DNA from: Candidatus Elusimicrobium euhamitermitis
GTDB lineage: Bacteria > Elusimicrobiota > Elusimicrobia > Elusimicrobiales > Elusimicrobiaceae
Assembly (NCBI GenBank): GCA_031254225.1
Contig: JAIRUU010000113.1
Location: 5,636 to 69,635 of the forward strand
Direction of reading: 5' to 3'
Length of the DNA: 64,000 nt
Shown: positions 26,717-35,892 of the stretch, in pieces
How the letters are laid out: each line of letters begins with the position of its first letter
Position numbering within the stretch: the first letter of the stretch is position 1
Program-made: the position numbers and the translations under genes
The notes under the pieces: generated by a model
Seen by the model: the letters and a program-made list of their open reading frames with translations, nothing else
Database searches by the model: none
What the model was told of the DNA's origin: nothing

Positions 26717-29329
26717 ATGAAAGGCAGAGAAATAAGGCAGAGTTATCTGGATTTTTTTAAGTCAACCGGCGCGGAGGTCGTGGCGTCAAGCCCGCTCATA
26801 CCGCCGGCGGACCCTACTTTGCTTTTCACTTCAGCCGGCATGGTGCAGTTTAAGGCTAATTTTCTGGGGCTTGATAAAAGTTTAAAGCGCGCGGTAAGCT
26901 GCCAGAAATGCGTGCGCACCACTGATATTGACAGCGTGGGTTTTACAAACCGCCACCTTACTTTTTTTGAAATGCTGGGCAACTTTTCTTTCGGCGATTA
27001 TTTTAAGGAAGAAGCAATTGGCTGGGCCTGGGAATATTTGACGAAAGTTTTAAAAATACCGCCGGAAAAACTTTACGTCAGCATTTACAAAGGCGGCATA
27101 GCGCCGCGCGACGAGGAAGCTTTTACGCTTTGGCAGAAACACGTGAGCAAAGAGCGTATTTTTGAACTCGGCGAAAAGGATAATTTTTGGACCATGGGCC
27201 CGACGGGCCCTTGCGGCCCGTGCTCGGAAATATATTTTGATTTCGGCTTCAAAGGCTGCAAAAACCCGAAATGCGACATTACCTGCGACTGCGGGCGTTT
27301 TGTGGAAATCTGGAATATTGTTTTTACGCAGTTTGACAGAAAAGAGGACGGCGCGATAATCCCGCTGTCCCAGAAAAATATTGATACGGGCATGGGCCTT
27401 GAACGCCTGGCCATGGCTATGCAAAACGCGGGCAGCCCTTTTGAAACGGATTTATTTTTGCCTTTAATTAAGGAAGCTGAAAAAATTACCGGCGCGGCGG
27501 GCAATACTAAAGAAGAAATTTCAACGCTGCGTATTATAGCGGACCATGCGCGCAGCTCGTCTTTTTTAATAGCGGAAGGCGTTTTGCCGTCTAACGAAGG
27601 CCGCGGCTACATATTGCGCCGCTTAATACGCCGCGCGCTGCGCTACGGAAAAATGGCCGGCGTCAAACATTCGTTTTTATATAAACTTGCGGCGGCGGTT
27701 GACAAAGAGTTCGGCGGCGTTTACCCCGAAATAAGAAAAAATAAAGATTATATTGCCTCCGTCATAAAAACCGAAGAAGAAGCGTTTTCAAAAACTCTGG
27801 AAAACGGCGAAGAAAAACTGCGGGAAATTTTAAAACGCTCTAAAAAACAAATACGCGGGGAAGACGCTTTTTATTTATATGAAACTTACGGTTTTCCCGT
27901 TGAGCTTACCAAAGAAATAGCGCTTGCAAAGGGCATAGGCCTGGACGAAGAAAATTTTAAAAAAGAAAAAAATGCGGCGCGCGAAAAAAGCCGCTCTTAC
28001 GCGGACGAATTTGTAAAAGAAAAAACCGTGCTTCTGCAAAAACTGGAAAACAGCCTGCAAAGCAAGTTTGTGGGTTATGAAACTTTGTCGTCGGAATCAA
28101 CCGTAACCGCGCTGATTAATGAAAAATTTGAAATTGTAAAAGAACTTTCCGGCAAAGGTTACGCCGCGCTGGACGTTACGCCTTTTTACGCAACCGGCGG
28201 CGGACAGGCGGGCGATATCGGCGCGTTTGACTGGACAGGCGGCCGCGCGGTTGTTACGACGGCGGAAAAACCCGTGGGCGATTTAATTTTACATACGGTT
28301 GAAGTTGCCGGCGTCTTAAAACAGGGGCAGAAAGTTACTGCGGCGGTTGACGTAATAAACCGCAAAAAGACCGCGGCCAACCACACCGCCGTGCATTTAA
28401 TAAATGAGGCCCTGCGTCAGGTTATCGGTAAAGGCGTGCACCAGGCAGGTTCTTATGTGTCTGCCGAAAATTTCAGGTTTGATTATACCACTCCGTCCGC
28501 GCCAACAGCTGAACAATTAACAAGAGTTTTTGAAATTGCAAACAGCGCGGTGCGGGCCGCGCACGCGGTAACGTGCGAAGTGCGGCCGCTGGCCGACGCG
28601 CAGAAATTCGGCGCGGTAACTTTGGTGGGCGAACAATACGCGGACCCGGCGCGCTACGTTATGGCGGGCGGCGGTTTTGACGCGCCTGATTTAAAATACA
28701 GTCTTGAGCTTTGCGGCGGCACGCATGTGGGCAACACGTCTGAAATTATCACTATTCTGCCGCTTAAAGAAAGCGCGCTTTCCGCCGGAGTGCGGCGCAT
28801 TGAGGGCGTGGCGGGTCCGGCGGCCGTGGATTATTTGAAAAATTCAAACGCGGTTTTGGACGGTATTGCAAAAACTTTCTCCGTGCCAGCCGCGGAAGCG
28901 CCGGCGAGGATTAACGCGGCTCTGGCGGAACTTAAAGAAGCCAAAAAAGAGATTGCCTCTCTGCGCCAAAAACTTTTAACCGGCGGCACAACGGCAAAAG
29001 CTGAAGAAAGCATTGTTGCCGGCGGAGCAGTTTTGGTTACATATCGCGCCGAAGACGCCGACCCCAAAGAACTGCGCGCGCTGGCGGACAATATCGCGCA
29101 AAAATATAAAAACGCGCTTGTGCTGGTGTCCGTTGATAAAGACGGCAAACGCTCTTTTGTCGTTAAAAAAACTTCCGACAACACTTCATGCGACGCCTGT
29201 AAGCTGGCTAAATGTCTGGCGGAAAAAACGGGCGGACGCGCCGGCGGAAAAGCGGATTTCGCGCAGGGCGGCTGCGATATTTTGGACTGGGAAGATTTTG
29301 TGAAGAACGCGAAAGACGTATTGAAATAA
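26717..29329 (+). CDS. alaS: Alanyl-tRNA synthetase
   Basis: An 870-residue class II synthetase. The catalytic core begins with SYLDFFKSTGAEVV and includes FFEMLGNFSFGDYFKEEA. The editing domain carries the zinc site HTAVHLINEAL and CGGTHVGNT. A C-terminal DHHA1 domain follows, with a cluster of cysteines (SCDACKLAKC) near the end. The length is standard. The predicted promoter leaves no leader. Confidence 0.97.
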   Translation: MKGREIRQSYLDFFKSTGAEVVASSPLIPPADPTLLFTSAGMVQFKANFLGLDKSLKRAVSCQKCVRTTDIDSVGFTNRHLTFFEMLGNFSFGDYFKEEAIGWAWEYLTKVLKIPPEKLYVSIYKGGIAPRDEEAFTLWQKHVSKERIFELGEKDNFWTMGPTGPCGPCSEIYFDFGFKGCKNPKCDITCDCGRFVEIWNIVFTQFDRKEDGAIIPLSQKNIDTGMGLERLAMAMQNAGSPFETDLFLPLIKEAEKITGAAGNTKEEISTLRIIADHARSSSFLIAEGVLPSNEGRGYILRRLIRRALRYGKMAGVKHSFLYKLAAAVDKEFGGVYPEIRKNKDYIASVIKTEEEAFSKTLENGEEKLREILKRSKKQIRGEDAFYLYETYGFPVELTKEIALAKGIGLDEENFKKEKNAAREKSRSYADEFVKEKTVLLQKLENSLQSKFVGYETLSSESTVTALINEKFEIVKELSGKGYAALDVTPFYATGGGQAGDIGAFDWTGGRAVVTTAEKPVGDLILHTVEVAGVLKQGQKVTAAVDVINRKKTAANHTAVHLINEALRQVIGKGVHQAGSYVSAENFRFDYTTPSAPTAEQLTRVFEIANSAVRAAHAVTCEVRPLADAQKFGAVTLVGEQYADPARYVMAGGGFDAPDLKYSLELCGGTHVGNTSEIITILPLKESALSAGVRRIEGVAGPAAVDYLKNSNAVLDGIAKTFSVPAAEAPARINAALAELKEAKKEIASLRQKLLTGGTTAKAEESIVAGGAVLVTYRAEDADPKELRALADNIAQKYKNALVLVSVDKDGKRSFVVKKTSDNTSCDACKLAKCLAEKTGGRAGGKADFAQGGCDILDWEDFVKNAKDVLK

Positions 29330-29354
29330 AACACTTATGGTTCTAATACGGTGT

Positions 29355-29379
29355 CCGTCTTCGCTTCGCCGCGACGCGG
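29355..29379. repeat. CCGTCTTCGCTGCGC repeat, copy 2
   Basis: CCGTCTTCGCTTCGCCGCGA followed by CGCGG, in the alaS 3' spacer; matches the copies at 19970 and 48498. Confidence 0.55.
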
Positions 29380-29394
29380 CCGTAATTTAAAAAA

Positions 29395-29434
29395 TAAAAA
29401 AACCGCGCAAAAATTTTTGCGCGGTTTTTTTATT
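29395..29434. terminator. Bidirectional intrinsic terminator
   Basis: An A-run, CCGCGCAAAAA, TTTTTGCGCGG and a T-run make a perfect stem between the converging alaS and TldE-like genes. Confidence 0.85.
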
Positions 29435-29441
29435 TTTTAAA

Positions 29442-31031
29442 TTACGGCTTTGGCACCATGGGCGGTCTGGAGGGTTTTTTCTCCGTGGGTTTAATTTCCA
29501 CTTCGCCGACGATGACGGACGGCGTTACTATTGAGTACGGCGGCATATAATCCGGCGCGATGTTATAGGCTTTGATATCGTCTCCGGCGAAAATAATGTC
29601 GCGCAGGGAGCGGGTGTTGGTATAAGTCTCCATGCCGTAAACCGGCTCTTCCCTGCCGTCTTTTGTGTAAATTTTATAGCCGTTAAATTTATTGTCGCCG
29701 TAATTATTAATTTTTATGCAATACTCAAGGTCAAGTTTTTTACACTCGTCCATGAGCGCTTTTTTCATGTCCGGCGCGGTCTGCAAAGGCTCAAAAAATA
29801 AATTGCCTGGGTTTTCTCTCGGCACAAAAAACACGCTGCCGCGGCCGTGCCCGTTGGAATATTTTTGGCCTTTTACAAGGCTCCTCATTGTCAGCAGGCC
29901 GATAAGTTTGCCGCGCGCGGCAAGGTTTACGGCTTTGCCACGCACGCCTTCGTCGTCCACGCGGTAAAAACCGGCAAGCGTTTTGCCTTTAAATTCTTTT
30001 ACGGACGGGTCGTCATAAACGTTAAAAATATTGCTTATCACGCGCAGCCCGAGCAATTTTGTCAGGTATCCCGCGCCGTTGTCCGCGTTATCGTTATCCT
30101 GCCAGAACGGTCTTGTGTTTTTAATTTTATTCGCGAACAAATCGTCAAAAAAGTAAGCCGCGTTGCTGCCCTCAAGCCAGACGGGGCCTATATAACTTTC
30201 CGCTTTTTTTGCGTCATAAAACGCGGCGGCTTTGGCCGCAAAATCTTTAGTTTTTTGTATAAGTTCGTTTGAAGGCGGAATATCTTTTACCGCGGCGTAG
30301 ACGGAGCTTGAATTTTCTTCAATGTCAAAACCGTCCCGCGTTTGCAGCGTTGTTGTCATAATGATTTCTATTTTAACGGGATTTTGATAATAACTGCTGC
30401 CCGCGGAGTCAACGTAATATTTCTGCCTGTTGAGATAGTTTATGGTTACTACAAGTTTTTTAAGCCGCCCGAAATCTTTGCCCGCGGCGGACATTTGTTT
30501 TGCCACTTCCTCAAAATAACCGCGGTCAAAAATTTCATTATTTTTTTCTTCCCGCAAATTTACGACGGGCGCGGAGGAAAAATCAGGCAGCATATCCGTA
30601 ATATTTCTCTGCTGCTTAAAAGCTTTTTTCTTGGACAAATTTTCCAGCGCGTCCAGGTAAGCCGCGTCTGATATAAGCCACAGAGAGGAACGTATGCTTA
30701 AATACCCGTCCCCCGCCAGCGCCGCAGCGGGGCGCGGGCTGCCGAAACTTGTATTATCAAACTGCGGCGCGCCAACGCGCATGTTGACGTAAACTTTTTT
30801 GGCGGAAGTTTCGTCGTTTGACACAAGCGCGCCGAGAGAGGCCAGAACAGTTGCCTGCCTGTCGTCCTCCAGCGTATAAGTGATGAAATAAGGTTTTGCA
30901 AAACCCGTCATTTGCAGTTTTTGAATATTGCGCGCCATTTCGTCTTTCATGGCTTTAAACGCGGTGTCTTGGTCAAGCGCAAAAATATTTAACGGTAATG
31001 ACAGCAGGAGGATATAGATAATTTTTTTCAT
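29442..31031 (-). CDS. Exported TldE/PmbA-like protein
   Basis: A 529-residue homologue of the TldD/PmbA family with a Sec signal peptide (KKIIYILLLSLPLNIFA, likely cleaved after Ala). It lacks the HExxxH zinc motif; the corresponding position reads YFFDDLFANK, so it is the non-catalytic TldE-like partner. The C-terminal domain retains family features (YSNGHGRGSVFFVP, ETYTNTRSLRDIIFAGDDI). A low-complexity Lys/Pro tail ends the protein. It starts one base after the TldD-like stop, so the two are made together. The start at 31031 is supported by the signal peptide and GGGAGG upstream; more upstream in-frame sequence overlaps the neighbour. Confidence 0.75.
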   Translation of the reverse strand: MKKIIYILLLSLPLNIFALDQDTAFKAMKDEMARNIQKLQMTGFAKPYFITYTLEDDRQATVLASLGALVSNDETSAKKVYVNMRVGAPQFDNTSFGSPRPAAALAGDGYLSIRSSLWLISDAAYLDALENLSKKKAFKQQRNITDMLPDFSSAPVVNLREEKNNEIFDRGYFEEVAKQMSAAGKDFGRLKKLVVTINYLNRQKYYVDSAGSSYYQNPVKIEIIMTTTLQTRDGFDIEENSSSVYAAVKDIPPSNELIQKTKDFAAKAAAFYDAKKAESYIGPVWLEGSNAAYFFDDLFANKIKNTRPFWQDNDNADNGAGYLTKLLGLRVISNIFNVYDDPSVKEFKGKTLAGFYRVDDEGVRGKAVNLAARGKLIGLLTMRSLVKGQKYSNGHGRGSVFFVPRENPGNLFFEPLQTAPDMKKALMDECKKLDLEYCIKINNYGDNKFNGYKIYTKDGREEPVYGMETYTNTRSLRDIIFAGDDIKAYNIAPDYMPPYSIVTPSVIVGEVEIKPTEKKPSRPPMVPKP

Positions 31032-31032
31032 A

Positions 31033-32700
31033 TTATTTGCCTCCCGCGGGATTAGGCAGTATGGGCAGCCGCTGCGCTGTTTTTTGCACCTTTTCAACTT
31101 CCAGTTCGGACAGCAAGACACTGGGGGAAATTGCGGACACGGGCACCCAGCCTGACTCCGCCCCGCAGGTGCCGTTGAACACGGCAGGATCGTCCGCCGC
31201 GGCCGTGACTTTTCCAAAACTCGCCAGCGGCGTGCCCACGATGTCAACTCCGCGCACAATTTCGTCCGGCCGGCCGTCGGCGTACACGCGGTAAACAAGC
31301 AGCGGTTTTACCTTAAAACTCTGCGGATTGCTGCGGTCTATCATTGTAAACCCGCCGGAAATATCGTCAATAATCAGGCCGTAGGGTTTTTTCTGTTTTT
31401 TAATTTCGTCTTTCAGCATTAATTTTAATTTTTCAAAACTGACCGGATTTTGCGCGCTTACTATTGTGTTGCCCATGCGCGAGACCGTGCGGGAGCCCAG
31501 ATCCTTGCGGCCATGGCCGTTGGAGTACGGGAAATTCTTTATCGGGCTTCTGCCCATCAGAAAATTTTTCAAAACGCCGTTTTGTATGATGTTTACGTTT
31601 TCTGATTTTACGCCGTCGTCGTCATATTGATAATACCCGCGCAGCGGCACGCCGTTGAAGCGCGAAAGCGTAGGATTATCCTGCACGGTCAGAATGGGCG
31701 ACACTACGACCTGCCCGACTTTCTGCGTAAACGTCTGGCCGAAACTTTCGCTTTTCTGCCTGTGCCCTTCCACGCGGTGCCCCAAAATTTCATGGAAAAA
31801 CACGCCGCTGGCGCGGTTTTTTAAAATTACCGGGCCGGTAAAAGGCTCAACCGCGGGCGCGTCTCTTAAAATTTTCAGCGTTTCCAAATCTTTTTTGATT
31901 TGGGCTTTAACGGCCTCTTCAGCCGGCAGGTCAGAAACGTCAAACCCGTCGTAGGAATTAGTGCGCTCCAGCGTCATGCCGTCTTCATTGCGCGTTGTTA
32001 TCGTGTAAGACAGCCGCACCAGCGCGCCGCCTTCCACGACGTTTGAGCCTTCGCTGGTTACTATATATCTGTTATTCGTGTCCGCGCTGAAAACAAAGCG
32101 GCTTTCCAGCACAAAAGGATAATCTTTCACAAGCGCGGAATATTGCCTGAGCTGCGCCTGCATGTTTGCGGTATCAATTTCCCGCGGTTTGACGGGGGAG
32201 TAAAAAGAAACGGGTTTTACGGGCGCGGAAAAATCGTCCGATTTATCCGCGTTGTCCGCTTTTACCGCGGAGTTGGTTTTCACTTTTAAAAACTGGTCCT
32301 GCGCTTTTTTTGCTTCGTCCTGCGTAACTCGCCAGAATACGTTTTTTAAAGCCGCGGTATTGTCTTCCAGCGGTATATTATAGGTGGCAAGCGTTAAAGT
32401 ATCTTCATTGCTGTCTTTAAATTCATGGGTGTTGTCCAGTTTGCGGCTGCCGGCGCGCGCGTCAACGTTCAATTTGCGGGTGCGGGAAAAATCATTAAAT
32501 ATAATATCGCCCAGCGTCGCGGCTATATAATAGGAGGTGCCGTCAACAACGTAATAGGACATATAATAAACCGGCGGGTCCTGCTGCTTTAAAATATTGA
32601 AATTACGGTTAAGTTCGCTCTGCATTGTGTCAAGCAAAACGTCTTTACCGAACGCGCAGGCGCAGACCGGCAGCAACAGTAAAAACAGCAGTTTCTTCAT
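31033..32700 (-). CDS. Exported TldD-like zinc metalloprotease
   Basis: A 555-residue TldD/PmbA-family protein. The zinc motif HEILGH is at residues 303-308 within FFHEILGHRVEGHR, so it should be catalytically active. Unlike cytosolic TldD, it begins with a clear export signal (KKLLFLLLLPVCACAFG); a Cys near the cleavage site leaves lipoprotein processing possible. TldD/TldE heterodimers cleave unfolded peptides, including RiPP leader peptides and CcdA. Here the pair would act in the periplasm. GGGGGAA lies 6 nt before the ATG at 32700. Confidence 0.8.
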   Translation of the reverse strand: MKKLLFLLLLPVCACAFGKDVLLDTMQSELNRNFNILKQQDPPVYYMSYYVVDGTSYYIAATLGDIIFNDFSRTRKLNVDARAGSRKLDNTHEFKDSNEDTLTLATYNIPLEDNTAALKNVFWRVTQDEAKKAQDQFLKVKTNSAVKADNADKSDDFSAPVKPVSFYSPVKPREIDTANMQAQLRQYSALVKDYPFVLESRFVFSADTNNRYIVTSEGSNVVEGGALVRLSYTITTRNEDGMTLERTNSYDGFDVSDLPAEEAVKAQIKKDLETLKILRDAPAVEPFTGPVILKNRASGVFFHEILGHRVEGHRQKSESFGQTFTQKVGQVVVSPILTVQDNPTLSRFNGVPLRGYYQYDDDGVKSENVNIIQNGVLKNFLMGRSPIKNFPYSNGHGRKDLGSRTVSRMGNTIVSAQNPVSFEKLKLMLKDEIKKQKKPYGLIIDDISGGFTMIDRSNPQSFKVKPLLVYRVYADGRPDEIVRGVDIVGTPLASFGKVTAAADDPAVFNGTCGAESGWVPVSAISPSVLLSELEVEKVQKTAQRLPILPNPAGGK

Positions 32701-32732
32701 TTGTATTCCCCCAAAAATGTCTCTATTTAGTA

Positions 32733-32738
32733 TATAAT
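32733..32738 (+). promoter_or_regulatory. -10 element (TATAAT) of the DUF47-PiT operon
   Basis: TATAAT in an A/T-rich divergent spacer, leaving a leader of about 50 nt with AAAGGAG before the ATG at 32798. The reverse strand offers TATACT for the TldD pair. Confidence 0.4.
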
Positions 32739-32797
32739 AAAAGAGAGTAAAGGTAAAAATTAAAAGCGGGCATCGGGTCCGCAAAAGGAGACAGCTT

Positions 32798-33427
32798 ATG
32801 GCTTTCAGTTTCATGCCAAAAACGACGGAGTTTTTTGATTTGTTTAACGAACAGGCCGCGAACTTAGTACAGGGTTCACGGTTTTTTTCTGAAATAGTAA
32901 AAGGGAATAAGTTTGAGGACTCTTTTGCCCAGGAAATGCACGCCCTTGAACACAAAGGCGACGATATTAACCACAGAATAGTACAGCTTTTAAACGAAAC
33001 CCTCGTCACTCCTTTTGACAGGGAAGACGTTATGGCGCTTGCCGGCAACATGGACAATGTTATTGACGGCATGTACATGATAACAAAACGCCTGACAATA
33101 TATAAAATTAAACAATCCACCGAAGAACTTATAGCGTACGCGGAACTTCTGGAAAGGTGCACGGTAGTGCTGGAAAAAGCTGTAACGTCTTTAAAACATT
33201 CAGACAAAAAAATGAAGGATATTTTAAAATACTGCGTGGAAATCAACCGTCTGGAAAACGAAGGCGACGCGCTGCGCGACAATGCCATTACCCGCCTTTT
33301 TGAAGACGCCAAAGACCCTCTTCTTATAATTAAGTGGAAAGAAATTTATGAAGCGGCGGAAACTGTTACCGACATGTGCGAACACGTGGCTAACACCATT
33401 GAAGCTATTTTAGTTAAGAATAACTAA
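32798..33427 (+). CDS. DUF47 family PhoU-like phosphate transport regulator
   Basis: A 209-residue all-helical protein. FFDLFNEQAANLVQGSRFF, EMHALEHKGDDINHRIVQLL and INRLENEGDALRDNAI carry the paired acidic E-x3-D motifs that bind metals in PhoU folds. DUF47 proteins are encoded beside PiT transporters and are thought to regulate them. AAAGGAG precedes the start and the PiT gene begins 11 nt downstream. Confidence 0.88.
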   Translation: MAFSFMPKTTEFFDLFNEQAANLVQGSRFFSEIVKGNKFEDSFAQEMHALEHKGDDINHRIVQLLNETLVTPFDREDVMALAGNMDNVIDGMYMITKRLTIYKIKQSTEELIAYAELLERCTVVLEKAVTSLKHSDKKMKDILKYCVEINRLENEGDALRDNAITRLFEDAKDPLLIIKWKEIYEAAETVTDMCEHVANTIEAILVKNN

Positions 33428-33438
33428 GGCGGTGCAAC

Positions 33439-34446
33439 ATGTCAGTTTTTGCTATTTGGATTACGTGTTTAATCATTTTAGCGCTGTTTTTTGATTTCCT
33501 TAACGGATTTCACGACGCGGCCAATTCAATAGCCACGGTAGTGGCTACAAGAGTGCTGTCCCCCAAAGTGGCTGTCTGGTGGGCGGCATTTTTTAATTTT
33601 ATAGCCTTTTTGTTTTTCGGCACTCTGGTGGCAAAAACCATAGGAAAAGGCATTATTGATATTGAGGTGGTGGACAGTTTTATAATATGCGGCGCGCTGC
33701 TGGGCGCCTGCGCGTGGAACGTTATTACGTGGTATCTGGGGCTGCCCACAAGCTCCTCTCACGCGCTTATCGGCGGTCTTATCGGCGCCGCGCTGGTTAA
33801 GGCCGGGCCTAGCGCGCTGGTTAAAGCAGGCATTATAAAAACCATCGCTTTTATAGTCATTTCTCCGGTTATGGGTTTGGTTTTGAGCACCGGCATAGGG
33901 CTTCTGGTTTTTCATACGCTGCAATATAAAAACCCGCATAAAATTGACCATTTTTTCAGAAAAGGGCAATTGTTTTCCGCGGCTATGTACAGCCTCGGCC
34001 ACGGCGGGAACGACGCGCAGAAAACCATGGGCATAATTACAGGCTTAATGTTCAGCGCCGGCTTTTTGCACGGGCCTTTTCACGTGCCTTTCTGGGTGGT
34101 TATTGTGTGCAACGCGGCAATAGCGCTGGGCACGCTTTCCGGCGGATGGAGAATTGTAAAAACAATGGGAAATAAAATTACCCGTTTAAGACCCGTTGAC
34201 GGATTTTGCGCGGAAACAGGGTCCGCGCTGTCGTTGTTTTTCGCGTCCGCGCTGGGCGTGCCGGTGAGCACCACGCATACTATTACCGGCGGCATTGTCG
34301 GCGTTGGAATGCTGAGAAGAATGTCGGCGGTGAGGTGGGGGGTGGCGAGCAGGATAGTGTGGGCGTGGATTTTTACTATTCCGGCGGCGGCGGTTATAGC
34401 CGGAGTTTCATACTACTTAGTCCAGATTATACATAAGATGGTATAA
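33439..34446 (+). CDS. pit: PiT family inorganic phosphate transporter
   Basis: A 335-residue permease with about ten membrane segments. The two PiT signature repeats are visible: FLNGFHDAANSIATVVATR near the N-terminus and SLGHGGNDAQKTMGII mid-protein, with LPTSSSHALIGGLIGAAL and VPVSTTHTITGGIVGVG as the duplicated SSSH/STTH motifs. It imports phosphate with protons or sodium. It is operonic with the DUF47 gene. Copy C of the structured repeat begins directly after the stop. Confidence 0.93.
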   Translation: MSVFAIWITCLIILALFFDFLNGFHDAANSIATVVATRVLSPKVAVWWAAFFNFIAFLFFGTLVAKTIGKGIIDIEVVDSFIICGALLGACAWNVITWYLGLPTSSSHALIGGLIGAALVKAGPSALVKAGIIKTIAFIVISPVMGLVLSTGIGLLVFHTLQYKNPHKIDHFFRKGQLFSAAMYSLGHGGNDAQKTMGIITGLMFSAGFLHGPFHVPFWVVIVCNAAIALGTLSGGWRIVKTMGNKITRLRPVDGFCAETGSALSLFFASALGVPVSTTHTITGGIVGVGMLRRMSAVRWGVASRIVWAWIFTIPAAAVIAGVSYYLVQIIHKMV

Positions 34447-34775
34447 GATAAGGAGTGATTTTCCATGAAAATCACATTTATTTCATGACTAATTTTATTT
34501 GGGCGGGCCTGCGCCCGCCGCAAGTTTTGTACGGCGCACGGCTGCTGCGCTTATAAACAGTGTACTGTTTTGCTCACTTCGTTCGCTTTAGTCGGGAGTT
34601 AAAAATTTCTTCGGTATTTGGCGGATTTTTTATTTTTTCCGCCCTCGCCGTACGCTTCGCCTTAAGTACTTGGTCGGGCGGAAGAAAATAAAAAATCCGC
34701 TCAAATCCCTGTGAAATTTTTGGAACGGACGACGGGATACGGCGTGAAATTTTTCTTACGGACGACTAACGGCGG
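34447..34775 (+). repeat. Structured 3'-flank element, copy C
   Basis: This fills the 357-bp spacer up to hemW. Hairpin 1 is GTGATTTTC/GAAAATCAC (34455-34475), 8 nt after the PiT stop. A second small hairpin, GGCGGG/CCCGCC, lies near 34500-34519. The outer stem is AAAAATTTC (34601-34609) with GAAATTTTT (34713-34721). The long hairpin arms are 34620-34644 and 34676-34700 (CCGCCC with GGGCGG, TTTTTTA with TAAAAAA, GGCGGA with TCCGC) with the same bulged G. The 3' box is duplicated, with the second unit reaching about 34780, just before the hemW start. Confidence 0.88.
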
Positions 34776-34803
34776 TTACGGCAACGGCAAATACGGCATT
34801 TTT

Positions 34804-35892
34804 ATGCAATCTATTTATATTCATATTCCGTTCTGCGTCAAAAAGTGTAATTATTGCGCTTTTGCGTCGTATCCCGCGGCCTCGGCCGCGCAGGAAAAAT
34901 ATATTTCTGTTTTGGCAAAAGAAATGGCCCTGCGCCGGAATTTTCCGGCGCAGACGCTTTATATAGGCGGCGGAACGCCCAGTTTTTTGGGCGCGGAGCT
35001 GCTTGAAAAACTTTTGACGGAGACTGAAAAAAATTTCGGCCCTATAAAAAATTTTATTGAAAGTACGTTTGAAGTTAATCCAGAAAGCGTTACCGAAGAA
35101 AAATTAAAAATCTTAAAAAAATACGGTTTCAACAGAATAAGCGTGGGCGCGCAGACTTTTGACGACGACGGTCTGAAAATCCTCGGCCGCGCGCATGACC
35201 GCAAAACTTTTTTTGACGCGTACGATAAAATAAAATCCGCCGGATTTACAAATATAAATATTGACCTTATAGCCGGTTTTCCGCGCCAGACTTTTGAGGG
35301 CTTTGAAAAAGATATTCGGGAAATAATTTCATTGAGTCCTGTTCATATTTCCGTCTACGGTCTTCAAATTGAGGAAGGCACAAAAATTTTTGAAACCGGT
35401 TTTAACCCTGACCAGATTTTAATGCGTAAAATGCTTGAACACGCGCGCGCCGCACTGCAAGCCGCCAGTTATAAACATTATGAAATTTCAAATTACGCAA
35501 AACCAGGTTTTGAAAGCAGACACAATAATAATTACTGGCAGAGCGGGGAATATATCGGCCTTGGCTTCGCCGCGGCGAGTTTTGTGAACGGCAAAAGATT
35601 TTCTAATCCCGAAAATTTGGAAAAATATTTGGAAAACCCAGGCAAGCCGGAATTTGAGGAAGTTTTGACCGGCAAAGAAAAGCTGGGCGAAAATATTATA
35701 ATAGGTTTAAGGCGGCTTGACGGTATTGCCGCGGCGGATGAAATTGAAAAAAACTTCGGCCGCGAAATAAAAAATTTAATTGCCGCCGGCATGCTGGAAA
35801 AAGCGGGTGGTAAAATAAAATTGACGGAAGAAGGGATATTTTTATCCAACGAAGTTTTTGAAAATTTTGTTGCGCCGTTTTATGAAACTTAA
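34804..35892 (+). CDS. hemW: HemW-like radical SAM protein
   Basis: A 362-residue radical SAM protein of the HemN/HemW family. SIYIHIPFCVKKCNYCAF holds the Cx3CxxC cluster site, followed by LYIGGGTPSFL and RISVGAQTFDDDGLKILGR. It is shorter than oxygen-independent coproporphyrinogen oxidase HemN and lacks that enzyme's N-terminal extension, so the heme chaperone HemW is the better call. The start at 34804 matches the family N-terminus. No ribosome site precedes it; the preceding sequence is the 3' box of repeat C. Earlier in-frame codons translate repeat sequence and were rejected. Confidence 0.83.
   Translation: MQSIYIHIPFCVKKCNYCAFASYPAASAAQEKYISVLAKEMALRRNFPAQTLYIGGGTPSFLGAELLEKLLTETEKNFGPIKNFIESTFEVNPESVTEEKLKILKKYGFNRISVGAQTFDDDGLKILGRAHDRKTFFDAYDKIKSAGFTNINIDLIAGFPRQTFEGFEKDIREIISLSPVHISVYGLQIEEGTKIFETGFNPDQILMRKMLEHARAALQAASYKHYEISNYAKPGFESRHNNNYWQSGEYIGLGFAAASFVNGKRFSNPENLEKYLENPGKPEFEEVLTGKEKLGENIIIGLRRLDGIAAADEIEKNFGREIKNLIAAGMLEKAGGKIKLTEEGIFLSNEVFENFVAPFYET

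Noticed and set aside
31032..31298. Extension of the TldE-like frame upstream of 31031
   Set aside because: It overlaps the TldD-like gene in another frame and lacks family similarity; the signal peptide begins at 31031.
32701..33312. Long N-terminal extension of the TldD-like frame across the DUF47 gene
   Set aside because: It is antisense to a well-supported DUF47 gene; the signal peptide and ribosome site place the start at 32700.
34711..34803. Upstream in-frame start for hemW
   Set aside because: The extra residues are translated repeat sequence, the same as in the flank after lysS.
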